Source: Pseudaquabacterium inlustre (GTDB lineage: Bacteria; Pseudomonadota; Gammaproteobacteria; Burkholderiales; Burkholderiaceae_C). Taken from it: 64,000 bases of DNA. Made by a program: the position numbers and the translations under genes. Below are positions 1-8,369 of the stretch, piece by piece (within the stretch, counting starts at the first letter, position 1; each line of letters begins with the position of its first letter). Where the stretch lies: positions 617,247 through 681,246 of the forward strand of contig NZ_JBBUTH010000007.1 of assembly GCF_038066595.1 (NCBI RefSeq), read 5' to 3'. The notes beneath the pieces are model-generated. The model was not told the origin of the DNA. It saw only the letters and a list, made by a program, of their open reading frames with translations, and made no database searches.

Positions 1-1
1 G

Positions 2-2293
2 CTGCACACCCATGTGCGCCGGCGCTGCCCCACGGTGGCGCAGCGCGTGGCGTTGCTGATGCAGGTGGCCGAGGCGGTGGCCCATGCCCATGCACAGCTG
101 ATCGTGCACCGCGACCTGAAGCCCACCAACGTGATGGTCACGCCCGAGGGCGTGCCCAAGCTGCTGGACTTCGGCATCGCCGCGATGCTGGACGACGATG
201 ACGAGGAAAGCAGCCAGCTCACGCGCATGACCGGGCGTGGCCACACGCTGGGGTATGCGCCGCCCGAGCAGATCACCGGCGGCAGCGTGGGCGTGGCCGG
301 CGACGTGTTCTCGCTGGGCGTGATGCTGCACGAGTTGCTGGCCGGCGAGCTGCCGTTCTCGCGCAACGACGCGCCGCGCACCGAGCTGGAACATGCGGTG
401 CTGCACGAGCCGCCGCGCCGCGCCAGCCAGAGCCGCGCGCAGCCGCCCGACCGCCCGCAGGACGCCGCCCGCGTGGTGCGCGGCGACCTGGAGGCCATCG
501 TCGCCAAGGCGCTGCGCAAGCGGCCGCAAGACCGCTACGAGAGCGTGCGTGCGCTGATCGACGACCTGCAGCGCTGGCGCGAGCACCTGCCGGTGAGCGC
601 GCGGCGCGACGACTGGCGCCACCGCGCCCGGCTGTGGCTGCAGCGCAATGCGCTGATCACCGGCCTGTCGGCGGCCACCGTGCTGGCCCTGGCCACCGGC
701 CTGGCGGTCAGCGTGCAGCAGTGGCGGCGGGCCGAGGCCGCGGCGCAGCTGTCCGACCAGGTGACCGGCTACCTCACCGACCTGCTGGCCAGCGCCGGGC
801 CCGACGCCCATGGCGGCCAATGGCCGAATGTGCTGCAGCTGCTGGAAAAGAGCCGCGCCGACATCGACCGCCAGTTCGCCGACGCGCCGGACACCCGCCT
901 GCGCCTGCTGGACGTGATGGCCGACACCTACATCTCGCTGAACCGCTACGACCTGGCGCTGCCGCTGGCCGAGCGCGCGCTGGACGATGCGCGCCAGCGC
1001 CTCGGCCCGCGGGCCCGCGCCACGCTCGACGCCCAGCTGATGCTGGCCCGCGTGTATGCGCCGCTGGGCCCGTGGGACAAGGTGGTGGCGCTGCTGGAGC
1101 CGATCCGCGACAGCGTGATCGCCGAGCACGGGCTGAACACCCAGCCCACGCGGCAGCTGCTGTACGCCCTGAGCGCGGCCTACGTGAAGGTGGGCCGCCT
1201 GGCCGAGGCCGAGGCCACGCTGCTGCAGGGCGGCCGGGTCACGCGTGCGATCTACGGCGACGACAGCCACCAGACCGCCGAGCACCACAACCACCTGTCG
1301 GTGCTGTACTCCGAGCTGGGCCGCACCCGCGACTCCCTGAACGAGCTGCGCAAGACCGCCGTCTTCCAGCGCAGCACCGACCCCGCCGACCGCCGCCTGG
1401 CCCTGGTGCTGCGACGCAACACCCTGGCCATGCAGCAGCGGCTGGGCGAGATCGACGACAACGAGGCCCGCGCCGCCGCGCTGTTCACGCAGATCGACCA
1501 GCTGCTGGGGCCGCGCAGCGGCCTGGCACTGAGCCTGCACAGCGAGATGGCGCGCTGGCATGCCGACCGCGGCGAGCATGCCAAGGCCCTGGTGCACCGC
1601 GACGCGGTGATCGACACCGGCAATCCCGATGCCGCGGCGCTGCGCACCGGCCAGGTGCCGGCGCGGGCCGCGCGCCTGCTGGCCCGCGCGCTGGCGCATG
1701 CGGCGCCACCGGCGGCGCTGCGCGCCGAAGCCCGCCAGATCGCCACCGAGGCCGACACGCACCGCGAGGCCATCGGTGCGCTGGCGGTGGACACCTGGAT
1801 CGCGCTCGGCCGCGCCGGCCTGCTGCTGGGCGATCCGGCGCTGGCCGAGCGGGCGGTGCAGACACTGCGCGCCGCCGCGCCGGCGCTGAACCTGCGCGAC
1901 GACGAGTCGCGCGGCAGCCGCGTCAACCAGCTCGAAGGCGAACTGCGCCGCGTGCATGGCGATCTGCCGCGCAGCGCCGAGCTGCTGGGCAAGCGCGTGC
2001 AATGGCTGGAACGTGACGCCGACAAGACCCTGCCCGCCACCTGGCACGCGCGGCTGAACCTGGCCGCCACGCTGGTGCAGCAGCGCGCGCCCCGCGCTGC
2101 CGAGGCGCTGGCCCAGGCCCAGGCGGCCCGGCCACGCGGCTGGCCGCCCGGGCACCCGATGGACGCCGTGGCCGGCCTGCTGCAGGCGCGGCTGGCGGCC
2201 CCCGACGGCGAGGCCTGGCGCGCTGCGCAACCGGCGCTGGACGCCGCCTACGGCCAGCCGGTGGGCTGGCCGCTGGCGGGCTGGTTCCAGTAG
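2..2293 (+). CDS. Serine/threonine protein kinase with C-terminal helical/TPR-like region (5' end outside window)
   Basis: Partial Hanks-type Ser/Thr kinase. The reading frame is open from the first bases of the window, so the N-lobe (glycine loop and the VAIK lysine) lies upstream. Visible are the catalytic loop HRDLKPTN near base 110, the metal-binding DFG near base 170, and an APE-like APPEQ near base 265. A hydrophobic stretch (about bases 650-715) is a likely single transmembrane segment. It leaves the kinase inside the cell and the long alpha-helical, TPR-like C-terminal half outside the membrane. This kinase-TM-TPR layout is common in proteobacteria; targets are usually unknown and none is suggested here. 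The stop is at 2291-2293, and the gene converges with a MarR gene 19 bp away. Family call is firm; substrate and role are unknown. Confidence 0.9.
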   Translation: MHTHVRRRCPTVAQRVALLMQVAEAVAHAHAQLIVHRDLKPTNVMVTPEGVPKLLDFGIAAMLDDDDEESSQLTRMTGRGHTLGYAPPEQITGGSVGVAGDVFSLGVMLHELLAGELPFSRNDAPRTELEHAVLHEPPRRASQSRAQPPDRPQDAARVVRGDLEAIVAKALRKRPQDRYESVRALIDDLQRWREHLPVSARRDDWRHRARLWLQRNALITGLSAATVLALATGLAVSVQQWRRAEAAAQLSDQVTGYLTDLLASAGPDAHGGQWPNVLQLLEKSRADIDRQFADAPDTRLRLLDVMADTYISLNRYDLALPLAERALDDARQRLGPRARATLDAQLMLARVYAPLGPWDKVVALLEPIRDSVIAEHGLNTQPTRQLLYALSAAYVKVGRLAEAEATLLQGGRVTRAIYGDDSHQTAEHHNHLSVLYSELGRTRDSLNELRKTAVFQRSTDPADRRLALVLRRNTLAMQQRLGEIDDNEARAAALFTQIDQLLGPRSGLALSLHSEMARWHADRGEHAKALVHRDAVIDTGNPDAAALRTGQVPARAARLLARALAHAAPPAALRAEARQIATEADTHREAIGALAVDTWIALGRAGLLLGDPALAERAVQTLRAAAPALNLRDDESRGSRVNQLEGELRRVHGDLPRSAELLGKRVQWLERDADKTLPATWHARLNLAATLVQQRAPRAAEALAQAQAARPRGWPPGHPMDAVAGLLQARLAAPDGEAWRAAQPALDAAYGQPVGWPLAGWFQ

Positions 2294-2312
2294 GCCGGGC
2301 CGCTGCGCGCCC

Positions 2313-2783
2313 TCAGGCGGCGTCGCTGGGCGCGCGGCTCAACTCGTTGTTCGCGGTCACCAGCACGCGCAGCATGCGCATGAACTCGGTGCGCTCGGCC
2401 GCCGGCAGCGGCGCCAGCATGCGGGTCTGCGCCCGCAGCATGTCGGGCAGCACGGCGCCCAGCAGGGCCGCGCCCTCGTCGGTGATGGTCAGCAAGCGCA
2501 CGCGGCGGTCGGTGGGCGAGGCGTTGCGCCGCACCCAGCCGCGCGCCTCCAGCCGGTCGACCACGCCGGCGATGGTGGACGTGTCGAAGCCGATCGTGCG
2601 GGCCAGTGAGCGCTGGTCCAGCCCCGGCGTGTCGTGCACGGTCTGCAGCGCGGCGTACTGCACCGGCGTGATGCCGTGCGCCTCGGTCTCCTGCAGGAAC
2701 AGCGCCACGGCGATCTGCTGCAAACGGCGGATGTGGAAGCCGGGCAGGGCATCGAGGTCGACGGGGGAGCGGGCCTTCTTCAT
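2313..2783 (-). CDS. MarR-family transcriptional regulator
   Basis: A protein of 156 residues with a winged helix-turn-helix typical of MarR dimeric repressors. It has the region QRSLARTIGFDTSTIAGVVD (recognition helix area) followed by the wing with DRRVRLL and a C-terminal dimer helix. I chose the ATG at 2783 (MKKARSPVD) over a start eight codons upstream because homologues begin near here and the extra residues look non-coding. The nearest same-strand gene lies upstream, a quinone oxidoreductase starting at 3905, and oxidoreductases are frequent MarR targets. Control of that gene or of itself is therefore plausible but inferred. No clear palindromic operator was found in the 78-bp gap between them. 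Confidence 0.88.
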   Translation of the reverse strand: MKKARSPVDLDALPGFHIRRLQQIAVALFLQETEAHGITPVQYAALQTVHDTPGLDQRSLARTIGFDTSTIAGVVDRLEARGWVRRNASPTDRRVRLLTITDEGAALLGAVLPDMLRAQTRMLAPLPAAERTEFMRMLRVLVTANNELSRAPSDAA

Positions 2784-2861
2784 CGCAGGCAGGGCACGGG
2801 AGCACACCGGGCGGCGGATGCTAGCACCGCACGGGTCATCGGCCGGCGGACGCCGGGCCGG

Positions 2862-3905
2862 TCAGTCAGCCGCCACGCGCACCACGATCTTGCCGCTCAC
2901 CTGGCGGTCGCGCATGGCCCGCAGCGCGTCCAGCGCCTGCGCCAGCGGGTACACCGCGCCCACCGGCGGGCGCAGCACGCCGGCCTCGGCCAGGCGGGTG
3001 ACGGCCTGTGCGTTCTCGGCCGCGCGCTCAGGCCACTGGCGGCCGTATTCGCCGGCGCGCACGCCGTGCAGCGTGAGGCCCTTGTTGAGCACCCGCTGCA
3101 GCTTGACCTTGGGCAGCTGGCCGCTGGCAAAGCCCAGCACCAGCAGCCGCGCGCCATAGGCCGCGCAGCGCAGCGAGGCGTCGAACACCTCGCCGCCCAC
3201 CGGGTCGGCCACCACGTCCACACCGCGGCCGCCGGTGGCGGCCAGCACGGCATCGGCCAGGTGCTCGTCACTGGCCAGCACGGTGACGCCCTGCGCCACC
3301 AGGCCGGCCAGGCGCGCCGGCTCGCGCGCCGTGGCGATCACCCGTGCACCCAGGTGCAGGCCCAACTGCACGCAGGCGATGCCCACGCCGCCGCGCGCGC
3401 CGTGCACCAGCAGCGTCTCGCCCCGGCGCAGCTGGCCCACGCGGGCCAGCGCCACCCAGGCGGTCAGGCCGATGACCATGTACGCCGCCGCCTCGTCCAG
3501 CGACAGGCCGGCCGGGCAGGGGTGCAGCGCGCTGGCGGGAAGCACCGTTTCCTGCGCCAGGCCACCGGTCTTGGCACCGAAGCACACCCGCTGGCCGGGG
3601 TGCAGCGTGGCGGCCGCGTCGGCCCCGGCCTCGATCACCTCGGCCACGCCCTCCATGCCCGGCACATAGGGCAGCGGCGGGCGCAGGTGGTACAGGCCCT
3701 GGGTCATCAGCAGGTCGGGGAAGTTCAGTGCCACGCGCAGCACGCGCAGGCGCACCTCGCGCGGCGCCAGCGCGCGGCGCGGCTGCGGCCGCCACACCAG
3801 GCCGGAAAGGTCGTCGGCCAGGTGCTCGCACACCAGGGCCAGCGGCGCGTCGGCCGGCTCGCGGGTCTGCGCGGCGGCGTGGAAGTCGGTCGGTTCGGCA
3901 GGCAT
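2862..3905 (-). CDS. Quinone oxidoreductase-like zinc-independent alcohol dehydrogenase (MDR superfamily)
   Basis: 347 residues, the normal length for NADPH:quinone oxidoreductases. The N-terminal GroES-like fold carries NFPDLL (about residues 61-66) and the family pattern VPGMEG (81-86). The Rossmann nucleotide-binding motif GARGGVG is at about 169-175. The cysteine ligands of zinc alcohol dehydrogenases are absent, so this is the zinc-free branch, which reduces quinones or activated enones with NADPH in the cytoplasm. It ends at the TGA at 2862-2864 and lies upstream of, and in the same direction as, the MarR gene. The opposite-strand acyl-CoA synthetase starts about 190 bp beyond its start, so promoters for both probably sit in 3906-4095. 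The natural substrate is unknown. Confidence 0.88.
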   Translation of the reverse strand: MPAEPTDFHAAAQTREPADAPLALVCEHLADDLSGLVWRPQPRRALAPREVRLRVLRVALNFPDLLMTQGLYHLRPPLPYVPGMEGVAEVIEAGADAAATLHPGQRVCFGAKTGGLAQETVLPASALHPCPAGLSLDEAAAYMVIGLTAWVALARVGQLRRGETLLVHGARGGVGIACVQLGLHLGARVIATAREPARLAGLVAQGVTVLASDEHLADAVLAATGGRGVDVVADPVGGEVFDASLRCAAYGARLLVLGFASGQLPKVKLQRVLNKGLTLHGVRAGEYGRQWPERAAENAQAVTRLAEAGVLRPPVGAVYPLAQALDALRAMRDRQVSGKIVVRVAAD

Positions 3906-4095
3906 CGGGCCAGTCTAGCCAGCCGATCCGGCGGCCCCTGGCACGCGGGTGACGCCGGCACCGCGCCGGCCCCGGTCAGCACGGCGGCGCGACGCCTGCG
4001 CGACACCTCGCCTGGGCACTTGCCCCATGGCGCCTGGGGCCGGGGCTGGGCAGCATCGGATGCGCCACGCCGGCCCTTGCACACCCCCCCACGCC

Positions 4096-5721
4096 ATGCC
4101 CACACCGCCCCCCGCCCTGGCCGCCCACGACCTGCACCCGTTCAACGGCATGGACGTGCCCACGCTGCTGGCCCAGCGCGCGGCCACGCGGCCCGAGCAC
4201 CCGTTCATCGTGTGGGAACCCTTCACCGACGAAGGCGCCAGCCCCGGCGACACCTGGACCTACGCCCGCTTCCACGACGAGGCTGGCCGTATCGCCGCCG
4301 GCCTGGCGCGGCGCGGCGTGCTGGCCGGCCAGCGCGTGCTGATCCACCTGGACAACGGCCCCGAGGCGCTGCTGGCCTGGTATGCCTGCGCCTGGCTGGG
4401 CGCGGTGGCCGTGACCACCAATGCCCGCGCCGCCGACGACGAGCTGGCCTACTACGCCGAGCACTGCGGCGCGGTGGCCGCCATCACGCAGCCGCGGTTT
4501 GCCGAGCGCGTGGCGGCGCAGTGCCGGGGCATCCGCTGGATGGTGGTGACAGCCACCGACAACGGCCAGCCGCCCGCGCAGCCGGTGGAGCCCGGCCAGC
4601 GCTTCGACACGCTGCTGGCGGCCGAGCGTGCGCCCCGCCGCGCACCCGATCCGCTGGCGCCGTGCAGCGTGCAGTACACCAGCGGCACCACCAGCCGGCC
4701 CAAGGCCGTGCTGTGGACGCATGCCAATGCGCTGTGGGGCGCGCGCATCAACGCCGTGCACGAGGACCTGCGCCCCACCGACGTGCACCTGGTGCACCTG
4801 CCGCTGTTCCACACCAATGCCCAGGCCTACTCGGTGCTGGCCGCGCTGTGGGCCGGCGCCACGGCGGTGGTGCTGCCGAAGTTCTCGGCCAGCCGCTTCT
4901 GGCCGCTCAGCCTGAAGCATGGCTGCACCTGGGTGTCGATGATTCCGTTCTGCATCAAGGCGCTGATGGCCCACCCGGTGCCGCCCGCGCACCGCTACCG
5001 CCTGTGGGGCGCGGGCGCCTGCGCGCTGCCCAGCGACGCGCACTTCCGCGTGCACACCCTGGGCTGGTGGGGCATGACCGAGACCATCAGCCACGGCATC
5101 GTCAGCAGCCCCAGCGTGCCCAGCCCGTCGCTGGCCATCGGCCGCCCGGCGCCCGAGTACGGCATCGCCATCGTCGAGGACGACGAGGTGCCGCATGCCC
5201 AGGCCCGCGCGGTGACACCGGGCGGCTCGGGCCAGCTGCTGGTGCGCGGCATCCGCGGCCTGAGCCTGTTCCAGGAATACCTGGGCAACGCCGCGGCCAC
5301 GGCCGCCAGCTACACCGCCGACGGCTGGTTCCGCACCGGCGACCGGGTGGACCTGCTGGCCGACGGCTCGATCCGTTTCGGCGACCGCACCAAGGACATG
5401 CTGAAGGTGGGCGGCGAGAACGTGGCTGCCAGCGAGATCGAGCGCGTGATCGCCGCGGTGCCGGGGGTGCATGAATGCGCGGTGGTGGCCCAGCGCCACC
5501 GCATGCTCGACGAAGTGCCGGTGGCCTTCGTGATCCCGACCGGCCAGGTGCCGGCCGACGTGCTGCGGGGCGCCATCGCTGCGGCCTGCGGGCAGCAGCT
5601 GGCCGACTTCAAGCGGCCGCACGCGGTGCGGCTGGTGGACGCGATGCCGCGCTCGACGCTGGAGAAGGTGGCGAAGGCGCAGTTGCGGGTGATGTTGGAG
5701 GCCGAGGGGCCGGCGGGGTAA
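4096..5721 (+). CDS. AMP-dependent acyl-CoA synthetase/ligase
   Basis: 541 residues from the ATG at 4096. An in-frame start 49 codons upstream exists, but the added residues look like non-coding sequence. ANL-superfamily motifs are in order: phosphate loop YTSGTTSRPK at 194-203, the GWWGMTET motif at about 323-330, GDR at 415-417, and the hinge region RTKDMLKVGGEN at about 431-442. The usual C-terminal PRTxxGK is PRSTLEK here, keeping the catalytic lysine (about 524) but with Glu for Gly, as in some CaiC-like ligases. The enzyme would activate a carboxylic acid with ATP and CoA through an acyl-adenylate. The substrate is not predictable from neighbours: the gene stands alone, divergent from the quinone oxidoreductase. 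Confidence 0.9.
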   Translation: MPTPPPALAAHDLHPFNGMDVPTLLAQRAATRPEHPFIVWEPFTDEGASPGDTWTYARFHDEAGRIAAGLARRGVLAGQRVLIHLDNGPEALLAWYACAWLGAVAVTTNARAADDELAYYAEHCGAVAAITQPRFAERVAAQCRGIRWMVVTATDNGQPPAQPVEPGQRFDTLLAAERAPRRAPDPLAPCSVQYTSGTTSRPKAVLWTHANALWGARINAVHEDLRPTDVHLVHLPLFHTNAQAYSVLAALWAGATAVVLPKFSASRFWPLSLKHGCTWVSMIPFCIKALMAHPVPPAHRYRLWGAGACALPSDAHFRVHTLGWWGMTETISHGIVSSPSVPSPSLAIGRPAPEYGIAIVEDDEVPHAQARAVTPGGSGQLLVRGIRGLSLFQEYLGNAAATAASYTADGWFRTGDRVDLLADGSIRFGDRTKDMLKVGGENVAASEIERVIAAVPGVHECAVVAQRHRMLDEVPVAFVIPTGQVPADVLRGAIAAACGQQLADFKRPHAVRLVDAMPRSTLEKVAKAQLRVMLEAEGPAG

Positions 5722-5935
5722 TCAGACCCTGCTTGCAACTGCGAGAGCGCTTGCGGCGCGGGTTCCCATGGCGCCTTGCAGCGCGCCGGGATGTCGCCCC
5801 GGCGGGCGACCCCGATCAAAACTTGCGCGCGGAACGCCGCAGGGCACGGGGGCTGCCAGAACGGTGCGAGGCGACGGTCTTGCCATCGGCGGCAACGCCT
5901 CCGTCACCCAGCCCTTGTCCGGCAGCCTGTTCGAG

Positions 5936-5982
5936 CCCGCCGGGCGGGCGAGGCGCCCGCCGGGCGGGCGAGGCGCCCGCCT
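5936..5982. repeat. 20-bp tandem repeat, about 2.3 copies
   Basis: The unit GCCCGCCGGGCGGGCGAGGC is present twice without change (5936-5955 and 5956-5975), followed by a partial third copy. Each unit is itself rich in inverted GCCCGCC/GGGCGGGC arms, so the transcript could form strong hairpins. Confidence 0.85.
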
Positions 5983-6036
5983 CGGTGGTGGACGGGCAGC
6001 AGGGCGTCACCGGAAAGTTCAGGAAGCGTTTCTTTG

Positions 6037-6066
6037 GGTCCTTTCTTGTCGCGACAAGAAAGGACC
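6037..6066. repeat. Perfect 30-bp palindrome, possible bidirectional terminator or mobile repeat
   Basis: The arm GGTCCTTTCTTGTCG is followed at once by its exact reverse complement, with no spacer. It lies between two convergent genes, where a two-way terminator is expected, but neither side has a T-run. From memory, similar CTTTCTTGTCGCGACAAGAAAG repeats occur in other beta- and gammaproteobacterial intergenic regions; this was not checked. A repeat of the REP/MITE type is therefore the main alternative. Confidence 0.7.
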
Positions 6067-6151
6067 TCGCCGGCCGGGCGAGACCGGCGGGCTGCCCCGA
6101 ACCATGGGAAAGCCCAACCGCAAGCCGCAAGCCGCCGCGGCACCCGCCAAC

Positions 6152-7024
6152 TCACTCGAACAGTTCAGGATCCGTGCGGCAGATCTCCTGCCACAGCGGC
6201 TGGAAGTGGATCCAGCCCACCTGGGCGCTGCCGGCGTTCTCGCGCGTGTACACCGCCGATGCATGCGGAATGTGCTTGGGCGTGCCCGCCGCCATGGCCA
6301 GCAGCTGGGCCTGGGCGCAGCGCTCGAAGCACACGTACCAGAACACCGCCTCGTCCACCGAGGCGCCCACGGTGAAGTGGCCGTGGTTCTGGTGGATGGC
6401 GGCGCGGTTGCTGCCAAAAGCGGTGGCAAAGTCGCGGCCGGCCTGTTCCTCGAACACCACCGCGCCGCCATGGTCGGCGATCACGGTGTTGCACTCGTAG
6501 AACGCGCAGCTGTCCTGGGTCAGCGGGTCCAGCGGCACACCCAGCGCGCTGAAGGCCTTTCCGTACACCGAATGGGCGTGGGCGGCCGACACCACGTCGG
6601 GCCGCGCCGCGTGCACCGCCGCGTGCAGCACATAGGCCGCGCGGTTCACCGCATGCTTGCCGTAGACCACGTCACCCTGGTGGTTCACCAGGATCAGGTC
6701 CGACACCTTCATGTGGCGGAACGACACGCCCAGCGGGTTGACCCAGAAGTGGTCGGGAAACTCCGGGTCGCGCACCGTGATGTGGCCGGCCACGCCCTCG
6801 CCGAAACCGAAGCGGCCGAAGATGCGCAGCGCACCGGCCAGCTTCTGCTTGCGGCGCAGGCGCTCCTCGGCCACGCTGGCGGCCGGGGCCAGCCACTCGG
6901 TGCCGAACACCGTCACCGGCTTGGGCGTCAGCGGCACGCCGTCGATCATCTTCACGGGGGCGGCGTCAGATCCGGTGGCGGCTTGGGCGGCCGGGGTGGG
7001 GGCGTCGGCGGTGGCGGTGCTCAT
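6152..7024 (-). CDS. Class II aldolase/adducin-family protein
   Basis: 290 residues from the ATG at 7024; longer frames upstream are not conserved-looking. The class II aldolase fold is shown by the metal-binding histidines in AAHAHS (His149 and His151) and NHGHFTVG (about 213-220), with GHITVRDP near 80-87. Such enzymes are Zn-dependent aldolases or decarboxylases (fuculose-phosphate aldolase type), but this long-N-terminus subgroup is usually uncharacterised and includes non-sugar-phosphate enzymes. The first 25 residues are Ala/Thr-rich and look disordered rather than like a signal peptide. It is divergent from the periplasmic binding protein gene at 7298, and no partner enzyme lies beside it. 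The exact reaction is unknown. Confidence 0.88.
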   Translation of the reverse strand: MSTATADAPTPAAQAATGSDAAPVKMIDGVPLTPKPVTVFGTEWLAPAASVAEERLRRKQKLAGALRIFGRFGFGEGVAGHITVRDPEFPDHFWVNPLGVSFRHMKVSDLILVNHQGDVVYGKHAVNRAAYVLHAAVHAARPDVVSAAHAHSVYGKAFSALGVPLDPLTQDSCAFYECNTVIADHGGAVVFEEQAGRDFATAFGSNRAAIHQNHGHFTVGASVDEAVFWYVCFERCAQAQLLAMAAGTPKHIPHASAVYTRENAGSAQVGWIHFQPLWQEICRTDPELFE

Positions 7025-7269
7025 GGGGGCCTTCCTGGGCAGGTGGACGCCATGGCGCGGCGGGTGCACGCGGCCATGGCAGGGCAGGGCGGCAGCGCCC
7101 GGCGCCGCGGCCGAAACGCATTCCAGCCCAGCGGCGCACGGCTTTCCGTCGCCGATGGGACAGGGTGGACGGATTTCCGTCAGCCCCGTCCCGGCGCGGC
7201 GCGGCACAAACCGCGACGAATCAAGCACTTGGCCGCGACGGGCGGCCTGGCCCTGGGGATTACCCGGCT

Positions 7270-7285
7270 TGGCACGCTGCCTGCG
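7270..7285 (+). promoter_or_regulatory. Candidate sigma54 (-24/-12) promoter
   Basis: TGGCACGCTGCCTGCG matches the sigma54 pattern TGGCAC-N5-TTGCA: the -24 half is perfect and the -12 half is CTGCG. The invariant GG and GC are 10 bp apart, as required. It lies just before the binding-protein/asparaginase/ABC transporter genes, and the same locus encodes a sigma54-dependent activator, which is what strengthens the call. Transcription would begin near 7296, only about 2 bases before the longest possible start codon of the next gene. Confidence 0.55.
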
Positions 7286-7297
7286 TAGCTCTGGGCG

Positions 7298-8308
7298 ATG
7301 TCCTGCCCGAAGTTCCCGCAGCACCCGCATCGCCCGCCGCGCCGGCCGGCCGGTGCGCGCGCCGCCGCGCGCCGCCTCGGGCTGGCCCTGGGGCTGCGGT
7401 TGGCGACCGGCCTGGTGCTGTGGGGCGCGATTGGCGCCGGGGCGCTGGCCGCCGGCACGCCCACCCCGGTGAAGCCCACCGAGGCCAGCGAGACGCTGCG
7501 CCGCATCGCCGAGACCGGCACCATCCACCTGGGCCACCGCGAATCCTCGGTGCCGTTCTCGTACTACGACCAGCGCCGCCAGGTGGTGGGCTACTCGCAC
7601 GACCTGATGCTCAAGGTGGTGGAGGCCATCCGCCAGGAGCTGAAGCTGCCGGCGCTGACGCACAAGCTGGTGCCCGTCACCTCGCAGAACCGCATCCCGC
7701 TGGTGCAGAACGGCACCGTGGACATCGAGTGCGGCTCCACCTCCAACACCAGCGCGCGCCAGAAGCAGGTGGCCTTCTCCACCTCGATCTTCGTGGTCAG
7801 CACGCGGCTGCTGGTGCACCGCGACTCGCCGATCAAGGATTTCGCCGACCTGTCCGGCAAGCGCGTGGTGGTGACCGCCGGCACCACCTCGGAGCGCCTG
7901 CTGCGCACCTGGGTGGAGGGCCGCGGCCAGCGTGTGCAGCTGGTCAGCGCCCGCGACCACAACGATGCCTTCAAGGCGCTGGAGGCCGGCCAGGTCGATG
8001 CCTTCATGCTCGACGATGCGCTGCTGTACGGCGAGCGCGCCAAGGCCGCCCGCCCCGACGACTGGGTGATCACCGGCACGCCGATGTCCAGCGAGACCTA
8101 CGGCTGCATGCTGCGCCGCGACGACCCGGTGTTCAAGGCCCTGGTCGACCGCACGCTGACGCAGCTGCTCACCTCGGGCGAGGCCCTGCGCATCCACGCC
8201 CGCTGGTTCCAGAAGCCCATCCCGCCCAAGAACGTGAACCTGAACTGGCCGCCGTCGAAGGCGCTGCTGGAGCTGTACCGCCAGCCCAGCGACCGCGCGC
8301 TGGACTAG
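7298..8308 (+). CDS. Periplasmic amino acid-binding protein, glutamate/aspartate type (GltI/AatJ-like)
   Basis: 336 residues as written. The family 3 solute-binding fold is clear: an N-terminal domain with GHRESSVPFSYY, the VTSQNRIPLVQNGTVDIECG segment typical of Glu/Asp receptors, and a C-terminal WFQKPIPPKNVNLN. A hydrophobic segment ending GAIGAGALAAG (about residues 35-52) is the signal-peptide core, but about 35 Arg/Pro-rich residues precede it. Together with the sigma54-like site at 7270-7285, that suggests the true start may be internal, for example a TTG at 7400. It shares many segments with the second binding protein at 9524, so the two are paralogues serving one transporter or two related ligands. 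Confidence 0.88.
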   Translation: MSCPKFPQHPHRPPRRPAGARAAARRLGLALGLRLATGLVLWGAIGAGALAAGTPTPVKPTEASETLRRIAETGTIHLGHRESSVPFSYYDQRRQVVGYSHDLMLKVVEAIRQELKLPALTHKLVPVTSQNRIPLVQNGTVDIECGSTSNTSARQKQVAFSTSIFVVSTRLLVHRDSPIKDFADLSGKRVVVTAGTTSERLLRTWVEGRGQRVQLVSARDHNDAFKALEAGQVDAFMLDDALLYGERAKAARPDDWVITGTPMSSETYGCMLRRDDPVFKALVDRTLTQLLTSGEALRIHARWFQKPIPPKNVNLNWPPSKALLELYRQPSDRALD

Positions 8309-8369
8309 CGCCCAGCCCCCACCGCGCGCTCACCGTGTTTTCCTGACCTGCAACCCTGAGAGTCCTGTC

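Larger units (their letters stand above)
5722..6151. other. 430-bp convergent intergenic region with repeats
   Basis: No credible gene. It separates the convergent acyl-CoA synthetase and class II aldolase genes. It holds a 20-bp tandem repeat (5936-5982) and a perfect palindrome (6037-6066), annotated separately. Open frames across it are low-complexity and match no family I recognise. Confidence 0.75.

Noticed and set aside
3925..3960. TGGCACGCGGGTGACGCC as a sigma54 promoter before the acyl-CoA synthetase
   Set aside because: The -24 half fits but the -12 half lacks GC at the required spacing.
2634..5474. Plus-strand open frame of 946 codons across the MarR and oxidoreductase genes
   Set aside because: His/Gln/Arg-rich artefact antisense to well-supported genes; no recognisable domain.
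7025..8197. Long minus-strand open frame continuing upstream of the class II aldolase
   Set aside because: It is antisense to the binding-protein gene and low-complexity; the aldolase similarity begins at the ATG at 7024.
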